64,000 nucleotides of DNA from Acidianus ambivalens (GTDB lineage: Archaea > Thermoproteota > Thermoprotei_A > Sulfolobales > Sulfolobaceae): the NCBI RefSeq assembly GCF_009729015.1, contig NZ_CP045482.1:1484001-1548000 (forward strand), in the 5' to 3' direction. Positions 1-8,376 of the stretch are shown piece after piece. A program made the translations under genes and the position numbers. The stretch's first letter is position 1; each line of letters begins with the position of its first letter. Below the pieces are notes generated by a model. It ran no database searches and was not told where the DNA came from. It worked only from the letters and a program-made list of their open reading frames with translations.

Positions 1-169
1 AAGTTCATGAGTATTAATTAAAATCAATTGTTTCTAACTACTCTTAAAATAGACGTGAAAGTTTAAAAATATCTTAACGTTACAGAGTCTAGCAAATTAA
101 CAACGTTAATCTCAAGTTTAATTGATTAAAGATGGCATTATTTTTAAAGTTGGAAGTCGAAATCAATAT

Positions 170-1657
170 ATGGAGAAAATTCAAGAGTTATTCATTAACG
201 GAGAATGGGTTAAGCCTTCTTCCGAAGAATACCTAAATAAATACAATCCTTCTACAGGAGAACTTTACGGAAAATTTGCCGCCGCATCAAAAGAAGACGT
301 AGATAGAGCTGTAGACGCAGCATATGATGCACAGAAGAAATGGGAGAAATTAACTTCAGTTGAGAGGAGTAAATATCTCTACAGATTAATTGACCTAATA
401 AGACAGGACAGAGAGAGCTTAGAAAACCTATTAATGGACGAAGTAGGAAAACCTAGAAAAGAGGCAGTACAAGAAGTTGATGGAGTTTTAGATCAGTTAC
501 AGTATTATGCAGAGTTTGCCAGAAAAATTACCGGTGACGTTGTTGAGGGAACAAAGCCTGAGAGAGTTATATTCCAGTATAAGGTTCCCTACGGCGTAGT
601 CCTTGCCATAACTCCATGGAACTTCCCAGCTGCAATGATAGCTAGAAAAATTGGTCCTGCATTAATTACTGGAAATACTGTAGTTCTAAAGCCTAGCTCA
701 GATACTCCCTTTGTAGCAGGTTGGATAGTTGAGAAAGTAAGACAAGCAGGATTTCCTCCTGGAACTGTTAACCTAATAACCGGCAAAGGAAGCGTTATAG
801 GAGATTACATGACTTCTCACAAGAAAATCTCAGTAATAACCTTGACCGGAGAATCAAGGACTGGAGTTCAAGTAATGAAGTCTGCCTCCTCAATTATGGC
901 TAAATTAATCCTTGAGTTAGGAGGAAAAGCCCCATTCATCGTATGGAAGGATGCTGATTTAGAATTAGCTGCAAAAGTACTTATGTGGGCAAAGTACTGG
1001 AACGCCGGCCAATCGTGCATTGCGGCAGAGAGGCTTTACGTTCATGAAGACGTTTACGATAAATTCCTCAATTTATTCATAGAGAAGACCAAGACTCTAA
1101 AGATAGGTGAGCCTAGAACCAGTGATATGGGTCCGCTAATAAATGATCAACAATTAAAGAAAGTTTCTGGCTTCGTTGAAGAGGCAGTAAATCAAGGAGC
1201 AAAGATATTATACGGCGGAGGTAAACCACAGTTACCTGAAAGGTATTCTAAAGGTTTCTTCTACATGCCTACAATATTAACTGACGTAAGACAGGATATG
1301 AGGATATTTAGAGAAGAAATATTTGGCCCAGTAATTGGTGCAATGAAAGTCGGAGACGACTTTGATGAAGTTATAGAATTAGCAAACGATTCAGACTACG
1401 GCTTAGCTTCCTACTTATTTACAAAGGACGTTAGCCTAGCTATGAAAGCTGCTAGGGAAATAAAGTTTGGAGAGCTTTACATTAACATGCCAGGACCGGA
1501 GGCAACTCAAGGTTATCACACAGGATTTAGAATGTCTGGCCAAGCTGGAGAGAACTCAAGATATGGAGTTGAAGAGTACGTTAAGGTAAAGAACGTATAT
1601 ATAGACTATAGTAAAGATCCTACGGCAGGAGAAGTAATTCCACCTTATACAGATTAA
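170..1657 (+). CDS. NAD(P)-dependent aldehyde dehydrogenase
   Basis: Full-length ALDH-superfamily enzyme (about 495 aa) that oxidises an aldehyde to the acid. Visible motifs are the Rossmann-side ITPWNFP, the general-base glutamate in LELGGKAPF and the catalytic cysteine in NAGQSCIAAE. The frame is open from a TTG at 122, but the ATG at 170 begins the conserved MEKIQELFINGEW start, so 170 is preferred. Sulfolobales relatives act on glyceraldehyde, succinate semialdehyde or lactaldehyde; the substrate cannot be told from sequence. It converges with an amino-acid permease, and a T-rich tract at 1672-1690 probably ends both transcripts. Confidence 0.9.
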   Translation: MEKIQELFINGEWVKPSSEEYLNKYNPSTGELYGKFAAASKEDVDRAVDAAYDAQKKWEKLTSVERSKYLYRLIDLIRQDRESLENLLMDEVGKPRKEAVQEVDGVLDQLQYYAEFARKITGDVVEGTKPERVIFQYKVPYGVVLAITPWNFPAAMIARKIGPALITGNTVVLKPSSDTPFVAGWIVEKVRQAGFPPGTVNLITGKGSVIGDYMTSHKKISVITLTGESRTGVQVMKSASSIMAKLILELGGKAPFIVWKDADLELAAKVLMWAKYWNAGQSCIAAERLYVHEDVYDKFLNLFIEKTKTLKIGEPRTSDMGPLINDQQLKKVSGFVEEAVNQGAKILYGGGKPQLPERYSKGFFYMPTILTDVRQDMRIFREEIFGPVIGAMKVGDDFDEVIELANDSDYGLASYLFTKDVSLAMKAAREIKFGELYINMPGPEATQGYHTGFRMSGQAGENSRYGVEEYVKVKNVYIDYSKDPTAGEVIPPYTD

Positions 1658-1701
1658 AAAAGACAATATCTTCTTCTTCTTTTTCCTTTAGTAAAAGATT
1701 T

Positions 1702-3240
1702 TTATTCTGGAGGTATTTCTTTGAAAGCTGCCGAAACGTCTATTCCTTCCCTCTTGTGCTTGTACCAAGAGGCGAAATATACTACGATTGCGAATGCGTA
1801 TGCAGATACCACGAATGTTAAAGTTATCATGTTTACTCCACTAGACGTCATAAAGCCGAATAATGGATTAGTAGCTGCCTCATATGCTAAGTAAGATAAG
1901 TATCCTGCAGCGATTATTCCGGCTATCTGGAGTACTCTTTCTTTATTCTTAAATCCATACACTGCTCCTGCTAATACTCCAAAAAGTAAATAGACTGCGC
2001 CTAAAATTGTAGTTCCGTAAAGCGATGTGGCTGCAGAGACTGACATTACCGGTACTGCGAGTAGTATTAACGTTATTGTTAAATCTAATAAGTGAGCGTA
2101 AACTGGAGAGCCGTACTTATTTACTTCGGAAAACTTCTCCGGCAATACTCTATCGAAGGATAAGGCAAATACGTACCTAGAGAACATTACGACTCCATAC
2201 GATAAAGTATAGAAGTTCCAGAGTATTACACCCAAGCCTATGATCCACTGTAATACTGGATTAACTGCTAAGGCAATAGCTACTGTCCAGAAGTTATAAA
2301 TGAAAGTAGGATACGCTGAAATATTAAAGTTATATCCAGCAACGAGGTCCATCTCTAGGAATGCTCCAGTAACTAGTAAGAAAGTTAATAAAGACGCAAT
2401 GATGATATTAAGTTTCGCAACCTTTTCCGCGTTCCTAAACTCTGCTGAAACTGCTGGTCCTGCGTTGATCCAAGGATATGTATATAACGCAAACATAGGT
2501 AAAAGTGCCAATGTTGCAAATATGCTGAAATCTGAAGGGAAGAAAACTTTGCTTGAGGTTGTTGGTATATTAAATGCTGAGGCAAAAGGAGCAATCTTAG
2601 TTGTAAAGTCTGAAGCATTAATGCCTATTACTATAATTCCTAGAATTAGAGAAAGGATCGAAAATAATCCTAAACCAGTAACCAGTTTATATCCCCATGA
2701 TGCCTTCCTTATATTTAAGGCTATTACAATTCCGAAAAATAGTGCTGAAATTCCGTAAAATATTAACCTTTGATCTAAAGTTGGAGAACAATAAGGATTA
2801 ACGAAAATGTGAGATGCTAAATACAGCAAAGAAGGATTTCCGTCTAACTTGCCAATTACGCAAAGTACTGCATTAACTGATGATGCAGAAAAGAACGCTA
2901 TTATAGCGAAATATGCTGTACTTTGTATTAAATAAGATAATGCCAAAATTGAACCGAGTCTTCCATCAATGTTTCTAGTTATCCATACATAATCTCCTCC
3001 TGTTCTCCTAATTTTTAACGTCATTAGTGTGTAAACGATAATTTGAGGAATTGATAATACGAAAGCCAACACTGATGCTAGCCATAATACTCCTCCTTGA
3101 GTAACGTAAGGGGAAATAGACTCGAAGAGAGCTTCTCCTGCAGAGAGGTTTCCTAGATTGAGCATTATTGCATCAGTTAATGAAACATCTTTTATTAACC
3201 CAGAACTTTCACGAACGAAAATTTTACTTGAGCTAGCCAT
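1702..3240 (-). CDS. APC-family amino acid permease
   Basis: Integral membrane transporter of 512 aa with about 12 hydrophobic segments in the amino acid-polyamine-organocation pattern. The first segment carries the helix-breaking TDAIMLNLGNLSAGE substrate-binding loop, and the TGGDYVWITR motif lies between the next helices. The C-terminus ends in KEIPPE, as does the second permease at 5490-6953, so the two look like paralogues. Amino-acid uptake is the likely role; the substrate is unknown. An AT-rich stretch just upstream of the start holds the probable promoter. Confidence 0.85.
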   Translation of the reverse strand: MASSSKIFVRESSGLIKDVSLTDAIMLNLGNLSAGEALFESISPYVTQGGVLWLASVLAFVLSIPQIIVYTLMTLKIRRTGGDYVWITRNIDGRLGSILALSYLIQSTAYFAIIAFFSASSVNAVLCVIGKLDGNPSLLYLASHIFVNPYCSPTLDQRLIFYGISALFFGIVIALNIRKASWGYKLVTGLGLFSILSLILGIIVIGINASDFTTKIAPFASAFNIPTTSSKVFFPSDFSIFATLALLPMFALYTYPWINAGPAVSAEFRNAEKVAKLNIIIASLLTFLLVTGAFLEMDLVAGYNFNISAYPTFIYNFWTVAIALAVNPVLQWIIGLGVILWNFYTLSYGVVMFSRYVFALSFDRVLPEKFSEVNKYGSPVYAHLLDLTITLILLAVPVMSVSAATSLYGTTILGAVYLLFGVLAGAVYGFKNKERVLQIAGIIAAGYLSYLAYEAATNPLFGFMTSSGVNMITLTFVVSAYAFAIVVYFASWYKHKREGIDVSAAFKEIPPE

Positions 3241-3317
3241 AATTAGGCGTAAAAAGAAAGACTTTTAAATTTTTCCGCCGTGATTTTTAAAAAGTATATA
3301 AAGGACTAAAAACGTAA

Positions 3318-3731
3318 TTATGGAATACCGGATTTAGCTTCAGAAATTATCCTATCCAATGCGTGTTCAGTGCCTTGCTTAAAATGCTTTGCGTTCCAGC
3401 TCTCAGCTAAAGCTAACAAAAGGCTCATTTTAACTCTCCAGCTAGATATTATTTCATTCTCTTTAACTTCTACTATATTATAACCTTTTATAGGGCCAGA
3501 AAGATAATTAAACGTAAGTTTTCTATTTTCATCATCAACTATAAGCCTTATTCTACCCTTAGAAGGAAATGCAAACCTCACTACTCCTTCATAAATTCCT
3601 TCTGCAACTTTATTAACATGAAGTTCCCTAGTCCCTTTCCAATATTTAGGAATAGAATTTACGTCCTTTACTATATTCCAAACTGCTTGAGGAGAAACAT
3701 CAAACTTCTTGCTTACGCTGAAGGTTATCAT
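3318..3731 (-). CDS. SRPBCC/START-like ligand-binding protein
   Basis: 137 aa with the helix-grip pattern: FSVSKKFDVSPQAVWNIVKDVNSIPKYW at the N-terminus, then alternating strands and a long C-terminal helix. Members bind hydrophobic ligands or act as polyketide-cyclase/CoxG-like proteins. The ligand is unknown. It is transcribed divergently from a tiny basic ORF and is not clearly part of an operon. Confidence 0.7.
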   Translation of the reverse strand: MITFSVSKKFDVSPQAVWNIVKDVNSIPKYWKGTRELHVNKVAEGIYEGVVRFAFPSKGRIRLIVDDENRKLTFNYLSGPIKGYNIVEVKENEIISSWRVKMSLLLALAESWNAKHFKQGTEHALDRIISEAKSGIP

Positions 3732-3767
3732 AAAGAATTAAAGTATTTCGCGAATAAAAACGTATTT

Positions 3768-3830
3768 ATGAGTAAGAAACCTGTGAGGAAGCAAAGACCT
3801 TATAGGAGGATGCACTTCGGCAGGAAATGA
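3768..3830 (+). CDS. possible 20-aa highly basic peptide
   Basis: ATG at 3768 opens a 20-residue frame ending at TGA 3828-3830. About half of its residues are K, R or H. A weak AT-rich box lies about 26 nt upstream, which would fit leaderless initiation. It ends exactly where the convergent zinc-ribbon gene ends. Tiny basic ribosomal proteins are known from archaea and eukaryotes, which makes a real gene plausible, but nothing here proves expression. Confidence 0.35.
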   Translation: MSKKPVRKQRPYRRMHFGRK

Positions 3831-4094
3831 TTAAAATATATAACCGCAAGCCCTACACTTATATTTCTTCCCTATTTTAATTACTACAGCATTACCGCAT
3901 CTAGGACACAAATTTAAGGCAACTCCTCCTTTAATCCTTCTTCCATCAGCTACTATAGTGACGTCCCTATCATGAGATTTCTTTTCTGTGAAAGTAATGT
4001 TTTCAACCCCTTCTTCTTTATACCCGCACTTAGGACAAACCATTGAATTTCCTTTAGGTTTCATGTAGGAACCGCATTTTGGACAAAATTTCAT
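3831..4094 (-). CDS. TFS/Rpb9-like double zinc-ribbon protein
   Basis: 87 aa with two zinc ribbons: CPKCGSYMKP...CPKCGY at the N-terminus and CPRCG...CRACGYIF at the C-terminus. The layout resembles archaeal transcript-cleavage factor TFS, which is about 110 aa, but the acidic Asp-Glu pair at the tip of the C-terminal ribbon is absent and is replaced by a basic VIKIGKK loop. It may be a TFS paralogue that binds RNA polymerase without stimulating cleavage, or an unrelated zinc ribbon. The start MKFCPKCG matches the usual TFS start. Confidence 0.6.
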   Translation of the reverse strand: MKFCPKCGSYMKPKGNSMVCPKCGYKEEGVENITFTEKKSHDRDVTIVADGRRIKGGVALNLCPRCGNAVVIKIGKKYKCRACGYIF

Positions 4095-4188
4095 ACGTTG
4101 ATGTGGTCTAATTAATTAAAAGCTTTATCATTCAGAAAGCGATATGATCCTGGGAAAATTTTTAATTGCACGTTTCTTAAGTGAGAAT

Positions 4189-4554
4189 ATGATAATTAAA
4201 GAATGTAAATTTAGTTTTGAAGAATGCGAAAAAATAATAAAAGATAAAATAAAGGAGGTAGGTGAAATATTTGCTGAAATAGACCATTCTAAAAACGCTG
4301 AAAAGGTGGGACTTTCATTACCTAAAGATAAGGTCATAATATTCGGCAATCCTAGGGCAGGAACTTTATTAATGCAAGAGAAGATAGAGGTAAGTCTAGA
4401 TCTTCCACTTAGGATAGCAATTTGGGAAAAGGATGGAAAAACGTTTATACAAACTAAGTTGCCTAGCGAAATAGCTAAAGAATACGGGATTACACATGAG
4501 ATAATTAAGAAAATGGATAAGGCAGTATATTACGTAATTAGTTCAATAACCTAA
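4189..4554 (+). CDS. DUF302-family protein
   Basis: About 121 aa when started at ATG 4189 (MIIKECKFSFEEC). An upstream in-frame ATG at 4144 is less likely because a TATA-like TTTTTAAT at 4159-4166 lies about 26 nt before 4189. The pattern VIIFGNPRAGTLLMQ...DLPLRIAIWEKDGK is the DUF302 core; these small proteins form dimers and have no settled function. The gene stands alone. Confidence 0.7.
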   Translation: MIIKECKFSFEECEKIIKDKIKEVGEIFAEIDHSKNAEKVGLSLPKDKVIIFGNPRAGTLLMQEKIEVSLDLPLRIAIWEKDGKTFIQTKLPSEIAKEYGITHEIIKKMDKAVYYVISSIT

Positions 4555-5072
4555 AATTTTCACAACATTTAGTAGGTGTAATAATTTTTAATCATGTGGA
4601 CGTTTCTTTATAGGTATATGCTTGTTATTAAATTGTTGATCTTTATAGTGATATTGGTAAAATAAGGAAAGACGGACTTTAGAGATGGATGAGAATAAAT
4701 ACAATTGGTGTATTATTCATTGCTACCTTAGTTCCGAGCTTTAATAATACTTAGCAGCGTTCCGTAAATATTTAGTAGTTTTTAATCAACTTTAGTTATT
4801 GAGTTGTTATATTTCTAGTTTTCAAAGATAGTATAAGGAGTATAGGAGTTACTACTCCTATTACTATGGAAACTGACACCAGAGTACTATAATATTGTAT
4901 TACATATCCAGCAACTACTATTGAGGTAAAAAGCCCATTCCAAATGCCTATAAAATACTTAATCGAAGTTTCGTACGTCCTTCCTATTCATCAATTTCTT
5001 AACGTTCTCTAACGTTTATCCTCACCGTAAAGAGGACACAATAATATTTTCGTATCTCCTTTATAAATTCCT
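4555..5072. other. degenerate intergenic stretch
   Basis: About 520 bp without an intact gene. It contains the C-terminal remnant of a membrane transporter on the minus strand (4796-4987, listed separately) and a 21-codon plus-strand frame starting MRINTIGVLF near 4691 that looks like a severed signal sequence. I see no RNA gene or repeat. Confidence 0.5.
4796..4987 (-). pseudogene. C-terminal remnant of a membrane transporter
   Basis: Translating the minus strand gives 63 codons ending at TAA (4796-4798) and containing two hydrophobic helices, GLFTSIVVAGYVIQYY and VSIVIGVVTPILLILSL, followed by a basic tail. The frame is blocked by TGA just upstream (4988-4990). It has the look of the last two helices of a major-facilitator transporter whose remainder was deleted. 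Confidence 0.5.
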
Positions 5073-5462
5073 CTAGCTTCTTTCAATAATTTTTCTATTG
5101 AATCTTTCGTCAGCAACTTGGACTAACCTAACAATGCTTTCCCTATATTTTTTTATTTGTTGGGCATCCAAGTTTACTGTTATCAATGCTATTGCAGATC
5201 CCCAACTTTCAATTATCCACTTGCCAAGAATAGAGGATAACTTAAATACCGCCTTATTGATTATTTCTGTATTCCAATCCTTATTTCTGACCTCAGAAAT
5301 TATATCATCTTCCAGGAGAATACCAGAAAGTATTTTTATTGCTTCTTCTGCAGCTTTGTAATATTTTTCTGATGCTTGTAAAGTATCTCCTCTATCCAAT
5401 AATTCATCAGCCTCCTCTAAGTAAACGTCCGCAGACGTTTTTAGAATTCGCATCATTAACAT
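5073..5462 (-). CDS. PaREP1-family protein
   Basis: 129 aa, almost all helical. It carries the PaREP1 signature of a paired helix with ADVYLEEADELLDRGDTLQASEKYYKAAEEA, related to HEPN-like helical folds. PaREP1 genes are multicopy in hyperthermophilic crenarchaea and their function is unknown. The start could also be one of the ATG codons 6 or 9 nt further in. Confidence 0.75.
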   Translation of the reverse strand: MLMMRILKTSADVYLEEADELLDRGDTLQASEKYYKAAEEAIKILSGILLEDDIISEVRNKDWNTEIINKAVFKLSSILGKWIIESWGSAIALITVNLDAQQIKKYRESIVRLVQVADERFNRKIIERS

Positions 5463-5489
5463 TATCTTCCCTTAAAATTAAATAGATTG

Positions 5490-6953
5490 TCATTCTGGTG
5501 GAATTTCCTTATATATTAAAGAGAGTTTTATTCCTTGTTTACTCCTAACCTTTTGAGATATTACGTACGTCACTGCACCGGTAATCGGCGGAATGAAAAT
5601 AGAGATTATGTCAAAGGCAAAGTTTCCTTCGAAAATCACTCCTCCAAATGTAGAGTTAACTATTCCATAATATAATGTAATGAATACTACTGCGGAAAGT
5701 GTAATTACTGAAGAAATTGAAGTGTAAAGTACTCTTTTATCTAACTTGTAAAACTTTATTGACGCTATGGCGACGATCAAGTAATTCCATATAACGAACC
5801 AAAGTCCGTCAATTGCGAAACTTACTGAATATCCTAAGTACACTTCAACGTAATTGAATATCATTGAAACCAGAAAACTAAGTAGGAGAGCGTTGAAGGG
5901 AACACCTCTTTTGACATCAGCTAAAAATGCAGGCAATAATCTATCAAAAGATAAGGAGAATAAAATCCTTGAGGAGGCTCCTACATTAATCATTGCGTAA
6001 AGTAAGTACCAACTAAGCGCCGTCACGAATATAAACATGACTATTGCGGGATAATGAATGAAAGGCAACACTCCGAAGGAAAGAAGGGATGAAGTAGAAA
6101 TTGGTAAATTCCAGCCAGAGATAACTGCCGAAACGTAGTTTTCCTTGCCAATTCCTATTTCTAGAGAAATTATTAAAAGTAATGCGAAAATTGTTGCAAC
6201 AGTGTAAGATAATAAATACCCGGCTAGGAAACTTTTCCTACTCTTCTTTATTTCTCCCGCAAAAAACGAAGGAGCGTTAGCAAATGCAAATAATGACAGC
6301 ACGAAGATAGAGGACAACGCAAAAGTTTGAGTATTTAATTTAGGATCTAGGCTAACTCCTGCATAATGGAAGGTAAGTAGTCCATAAATCATTATTACCG
6401 TACCTATTATCTGCAGGAAAGTTAAATAACGGAAAGTCCTTGCATAATATCTTTCGGAAGACGAGAGAAGGAAAGCTATTAGCACAATTAAAGTAGTAGT
6501 AATAAACAAATTCACAGGAGAAGAAAGTATTGAATTTGCAAAATTGATTAACGCCTCATTGCCTAGGCTGTAACCTATTGCTTGTAACCCTGGGACTATG
6601 ACCATTATTACTTCAAGCATTGCTAACACGGGGAAGCCCATCATAAAGGACATCAACAAAGACATTCCTAAAATGCTCCCTGCAAAGGGTCCGAAAGCTC
6701 TGGAAACGTAAATGTAATCTCCTGCTGACCTAGGGATTAATGCATTAAGTAAATAATAATTGAGAACGAGCGGAATCATTAGTACTGCTCCAAGAATTAC
6801 TGACAATATCCAGCTGGAGTTTGGCAAGAACGCTGAGACGAAAAGAGGATAAGAAACTCCAGCAGCAGGGCCTAGGAAGGAAAAGTTTAATGCGAAAGCA
6901 TCTACTGCACCGAACTCCTTAACTAATCCCGTGGATTCTCTTAAGAACTTCAT
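5490..6953 (-). CDS. APC-family amino acid permease
   Basis: 487 aa with about 12 hydrophobic segments. It carries the APC helix-1 pattern GAVDAFALNFSFLGPAAGVSY and SAGDYIYVSRAFGPFAGS after helix 2. The C-terminus ends in YKEIPPE like the permease at 1702-3240, pointing to a common origin. Substrate unknown. It is transcribed in the same direction as the AbrB-like gene upstream but is separated from it by about 40 bp. Confidence 0.85.
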   Translation of the reverse strand: MKFLRESTGLVKEFGAVDAFALNFSFLGPAAGVSYPLFVSAFLPNSSWILSVILGAVLMIPLVLNYYLLNALIPRSAGDYIYVSRAFGPFAGSILGMSLLMSFMMGFPVLAMLEVIMVIVPGLQAIGYSLGNEALINFANSILSSPVNLFITTTLIVLIAFLLSSSERYYARTFRYLTFLQIIGTVIMIYGLLTFHYAGVSLDPKLNTQTFALSSIFVLSLFAFANAPSFFAGEIKKSRKSFLAGYLLSYTVATIFALLLIISLEIGIGKENYVSAVISGWNLPISTSSLLSFGVLPFIHYPAIVMFIFVTALSWYLLYAMINVGASSRILFSLSFDRLLPAFLADVKRGVPFNALLLSFLVSMIFNYVEVYLGYSVSFAIDGLWFVIWNYLIVAIASIKFYKLDKRVLYTSISSVITLSAVVFITLYYGIVNSTFGGVIFEGNFAFDIISIFIPPITGAVTYVISQKVRSKQGIKLSLIYKEIPPE

Positions 6954-6992
6954 AAGCTTAAGTTGAATCTTCTACTTAAAAGATTAGGGTAG

Positions 6993-7217
6993 TTAAATTC
7001 CAAGAGATCTACTAATCTCTTCCCCAACTTCTTCTATTTCATCAGCAGTTATTTCTGCCCAGTACTTACGAGGAATTATTTCTATTGTACTTTCATCTTT
7101 TACTCTTATTAGGGCATGATCTCTTTCTTTTATGCCAGCACGCTCTGCAATATCTTTTGGGATACAAATGGTGTTATCCTTAGTTGCTTTCACTATTATA
7201 ATTGCTGTATTTAACAC
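6993..7217 (-). CDS. AbrB/SpoVT-like DNA-binding protein
   Basis: 74 aa with a swapped-hairpin AbrB domain (TKDNTICIPKDIAERAGIKERDHALIRV). The first possible start is GTG at 7215-7217; a second GTG at 7191-7193 would begin VKATKDN, closer to the usual start of this domain. The C-terminal helix could bind a partner, as in antitoxins, but no toxin gene follows; the next gene downstream is a permease. Two palindromes lie just upstream and may be its own operators. Confidence 0.75.
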   Translation of the reverse strand: MLNTAIIIVKATKDNTICIPKDIAERAGIKERDHALIRVKDESTIEIIPRKYWAEITADEIEEVGEEISRSLGI

Positions 7218-7248
7218 AAGGATTAATAAACGCTCTAAATTAGCTCTG

Positions 7249-7312
7249 AACTATATATTACTATATAGTTTATATAACTTATATAGAGAAATATATACAT
7301 AATGTACATTAT
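7249..7312. promoter_or_regulatory. two palindromes between divergent genes
   Basis: Positions 7249-7270 form a 9-bp inverted repeat (AACTATATA and its complement around TTAC). Positions 7299-7312 are a perfect 14-bp palindrome, ATAATGTACATTAT. They lie between the AbrB-like gene (minus) and the unknown gene at 7369 (plus), so they are natural candidate operators for the AbrB-like protein. AT-richness makes chance palindromes easier, so this is moderate evidence. Confidence 0.45.
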
Positions 7313-7368
7313 ATATTCAGAAGTTTTCATAATAAAAGCTTAAATTCATTAGTAAGAAAAAACATATT

Positions 7369-7779
7369 ATGGCTGGCAAGTTTTTATTCATAACTAAAGA
7401 TAAGAAATTTTTATTCGATGGAAAAGTGAGGGAAGTTAAGAAAGAGTTGCAAGATTTGGACGGAATGGAAATAAGGTTTGCCAGGCCAATGATTGTTTAT
7501 GAACTAGATGGAGTAAATTTGAATTATTTTGTAAAAAATTATGGTCACCTCGCCGTTGGTGATTATACCGTATTAGACTTAGTTGATTTACTTGAGGAGA
7601 ATAACTTCATCCTTTACGTAGATCATGAGAAGAGAAAAGTTGAAGTTTTCGTACAAGGTAAGGATGAAACTATTACTTTACCTTATTATACGTTAGACTT
7701 CTTAAGGTATTTATTGGCTAAAACTTCCAGAGGAGTATTATTAGAGAGCACAACTTTTGACTTAATAGACGAAAATTAA
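7369..7779 (+). CDS. hypothetical protein
   Basis: 136 aa, not recognised. It is a mixed alpha/beta sequence without membrane segments or cysteines, with FLFITKDKKFLFDGKVREVKKEL near the start and repeated acidic/aliphatic segments. A TTAAAT box about 27 nt upstream fits leaderless expression from this ATG. It precedes the zinc-finger gene at 7859 in the same direction with an 80-bp gap that contains a second promoter, so they are probably separate transcripts. Confidence 0.6.
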   Translation: MAGKFLFITKDKKFLFDGKVREVKKELQDLDGMEIRFARPMIVYELDGVNLNYFVKNYGHLAVGDYTVLDLVDLLEENNFILYVDHEKRKVEVFVQGKDETITLPYYTLDFLRYLLAKTSRGVLLESTTFDLIDEN

Positions 7780-7858
7780 ATTTCGCGAGATGCAAAGAAT
7801 TCTTAAATCGAACTGAAAGTATGCTTAAGATTTAAAATATGTTGAACGAAAATAGCAT

Positions 7859-8365
7859 ATGGCAAATTTGACGTTATTCAAGGCTCTTCTATTAATAGGT
7901 TTTGAAAAAGTCGCTCCTCGTACATTAAAGCGGGGAGACGTTACTATTACAGTAACCTTCATTCCTAACGTTAAGTGGATTGTAAGATTACCTCACATAA
8001 CTTATGAGCTTTCTACTCAAAAAGAGGTTTTACACAAGTTAGTGCATGAAGGAATAATTTCAAGAAAAGAATTGGAATATCTAGCGTCAATAGGATTGGA
8101 CATAGCTAAGGAGGAAATAGTGCAAAGCGAGGAAATAACTACTGGAAGTTTAATTGATGTGAGGAGAGCTTTCATAACTCAAGTTATAATGCCTAGGTTG
8201 GAAATCTTGTTAAGAACTAACGGAATGAAATGCCCGGTTTGCGGTAAAAGGTTCAGGAGTACTACAGAATTTTATAACCACTTAAATACTACAGAAGTGA
8301 GAGCTGAAGAGCATAAGAAAATCCTTGAAGGTATATATGAAGAAGTTACCGGAATTAAACCTTAA
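7859..8365 (+). CDS. C2H2-type zinc finger protein
   Basis: 168 aa. The C-terminal part carries a single zinc finger, CPVCGKRFRSTTEFYNHLNTT followed by H, a C2H2 pattern with an enlarged second half. The N-terminal 110 residues are of unknown fold. A TTTAAAATAT box at 7830-7839 lies 25 nt before the ATG. A nucleic-acid-binding role is likely; the target is unknown. Confidence 0.65.
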   Translation: MANLTLFKALLLIGFEKVAPRTLKRGDVTITVTFIPNVKWIVRLPHITYELSTQKEVLHKLVHEGIISRKELEYLASIGLDIAKEEIVQSEEITTGSLIDVRRAFITQVIMPRLEILLRTNGMKCPVCGKRFRSTTEFYNHLNTTEVRAEEHKKILEGIYEEVTGIKP

Positions 8366-8376
8366 GTTGAAAAGCT

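Noticed and set aside
2300..2758. 152-aa plus-strand frame inside the first permease gene
   Set aside because: Shadow of the minus-strand APC permease, which has clear family motifs; the plus frame shows no domain.
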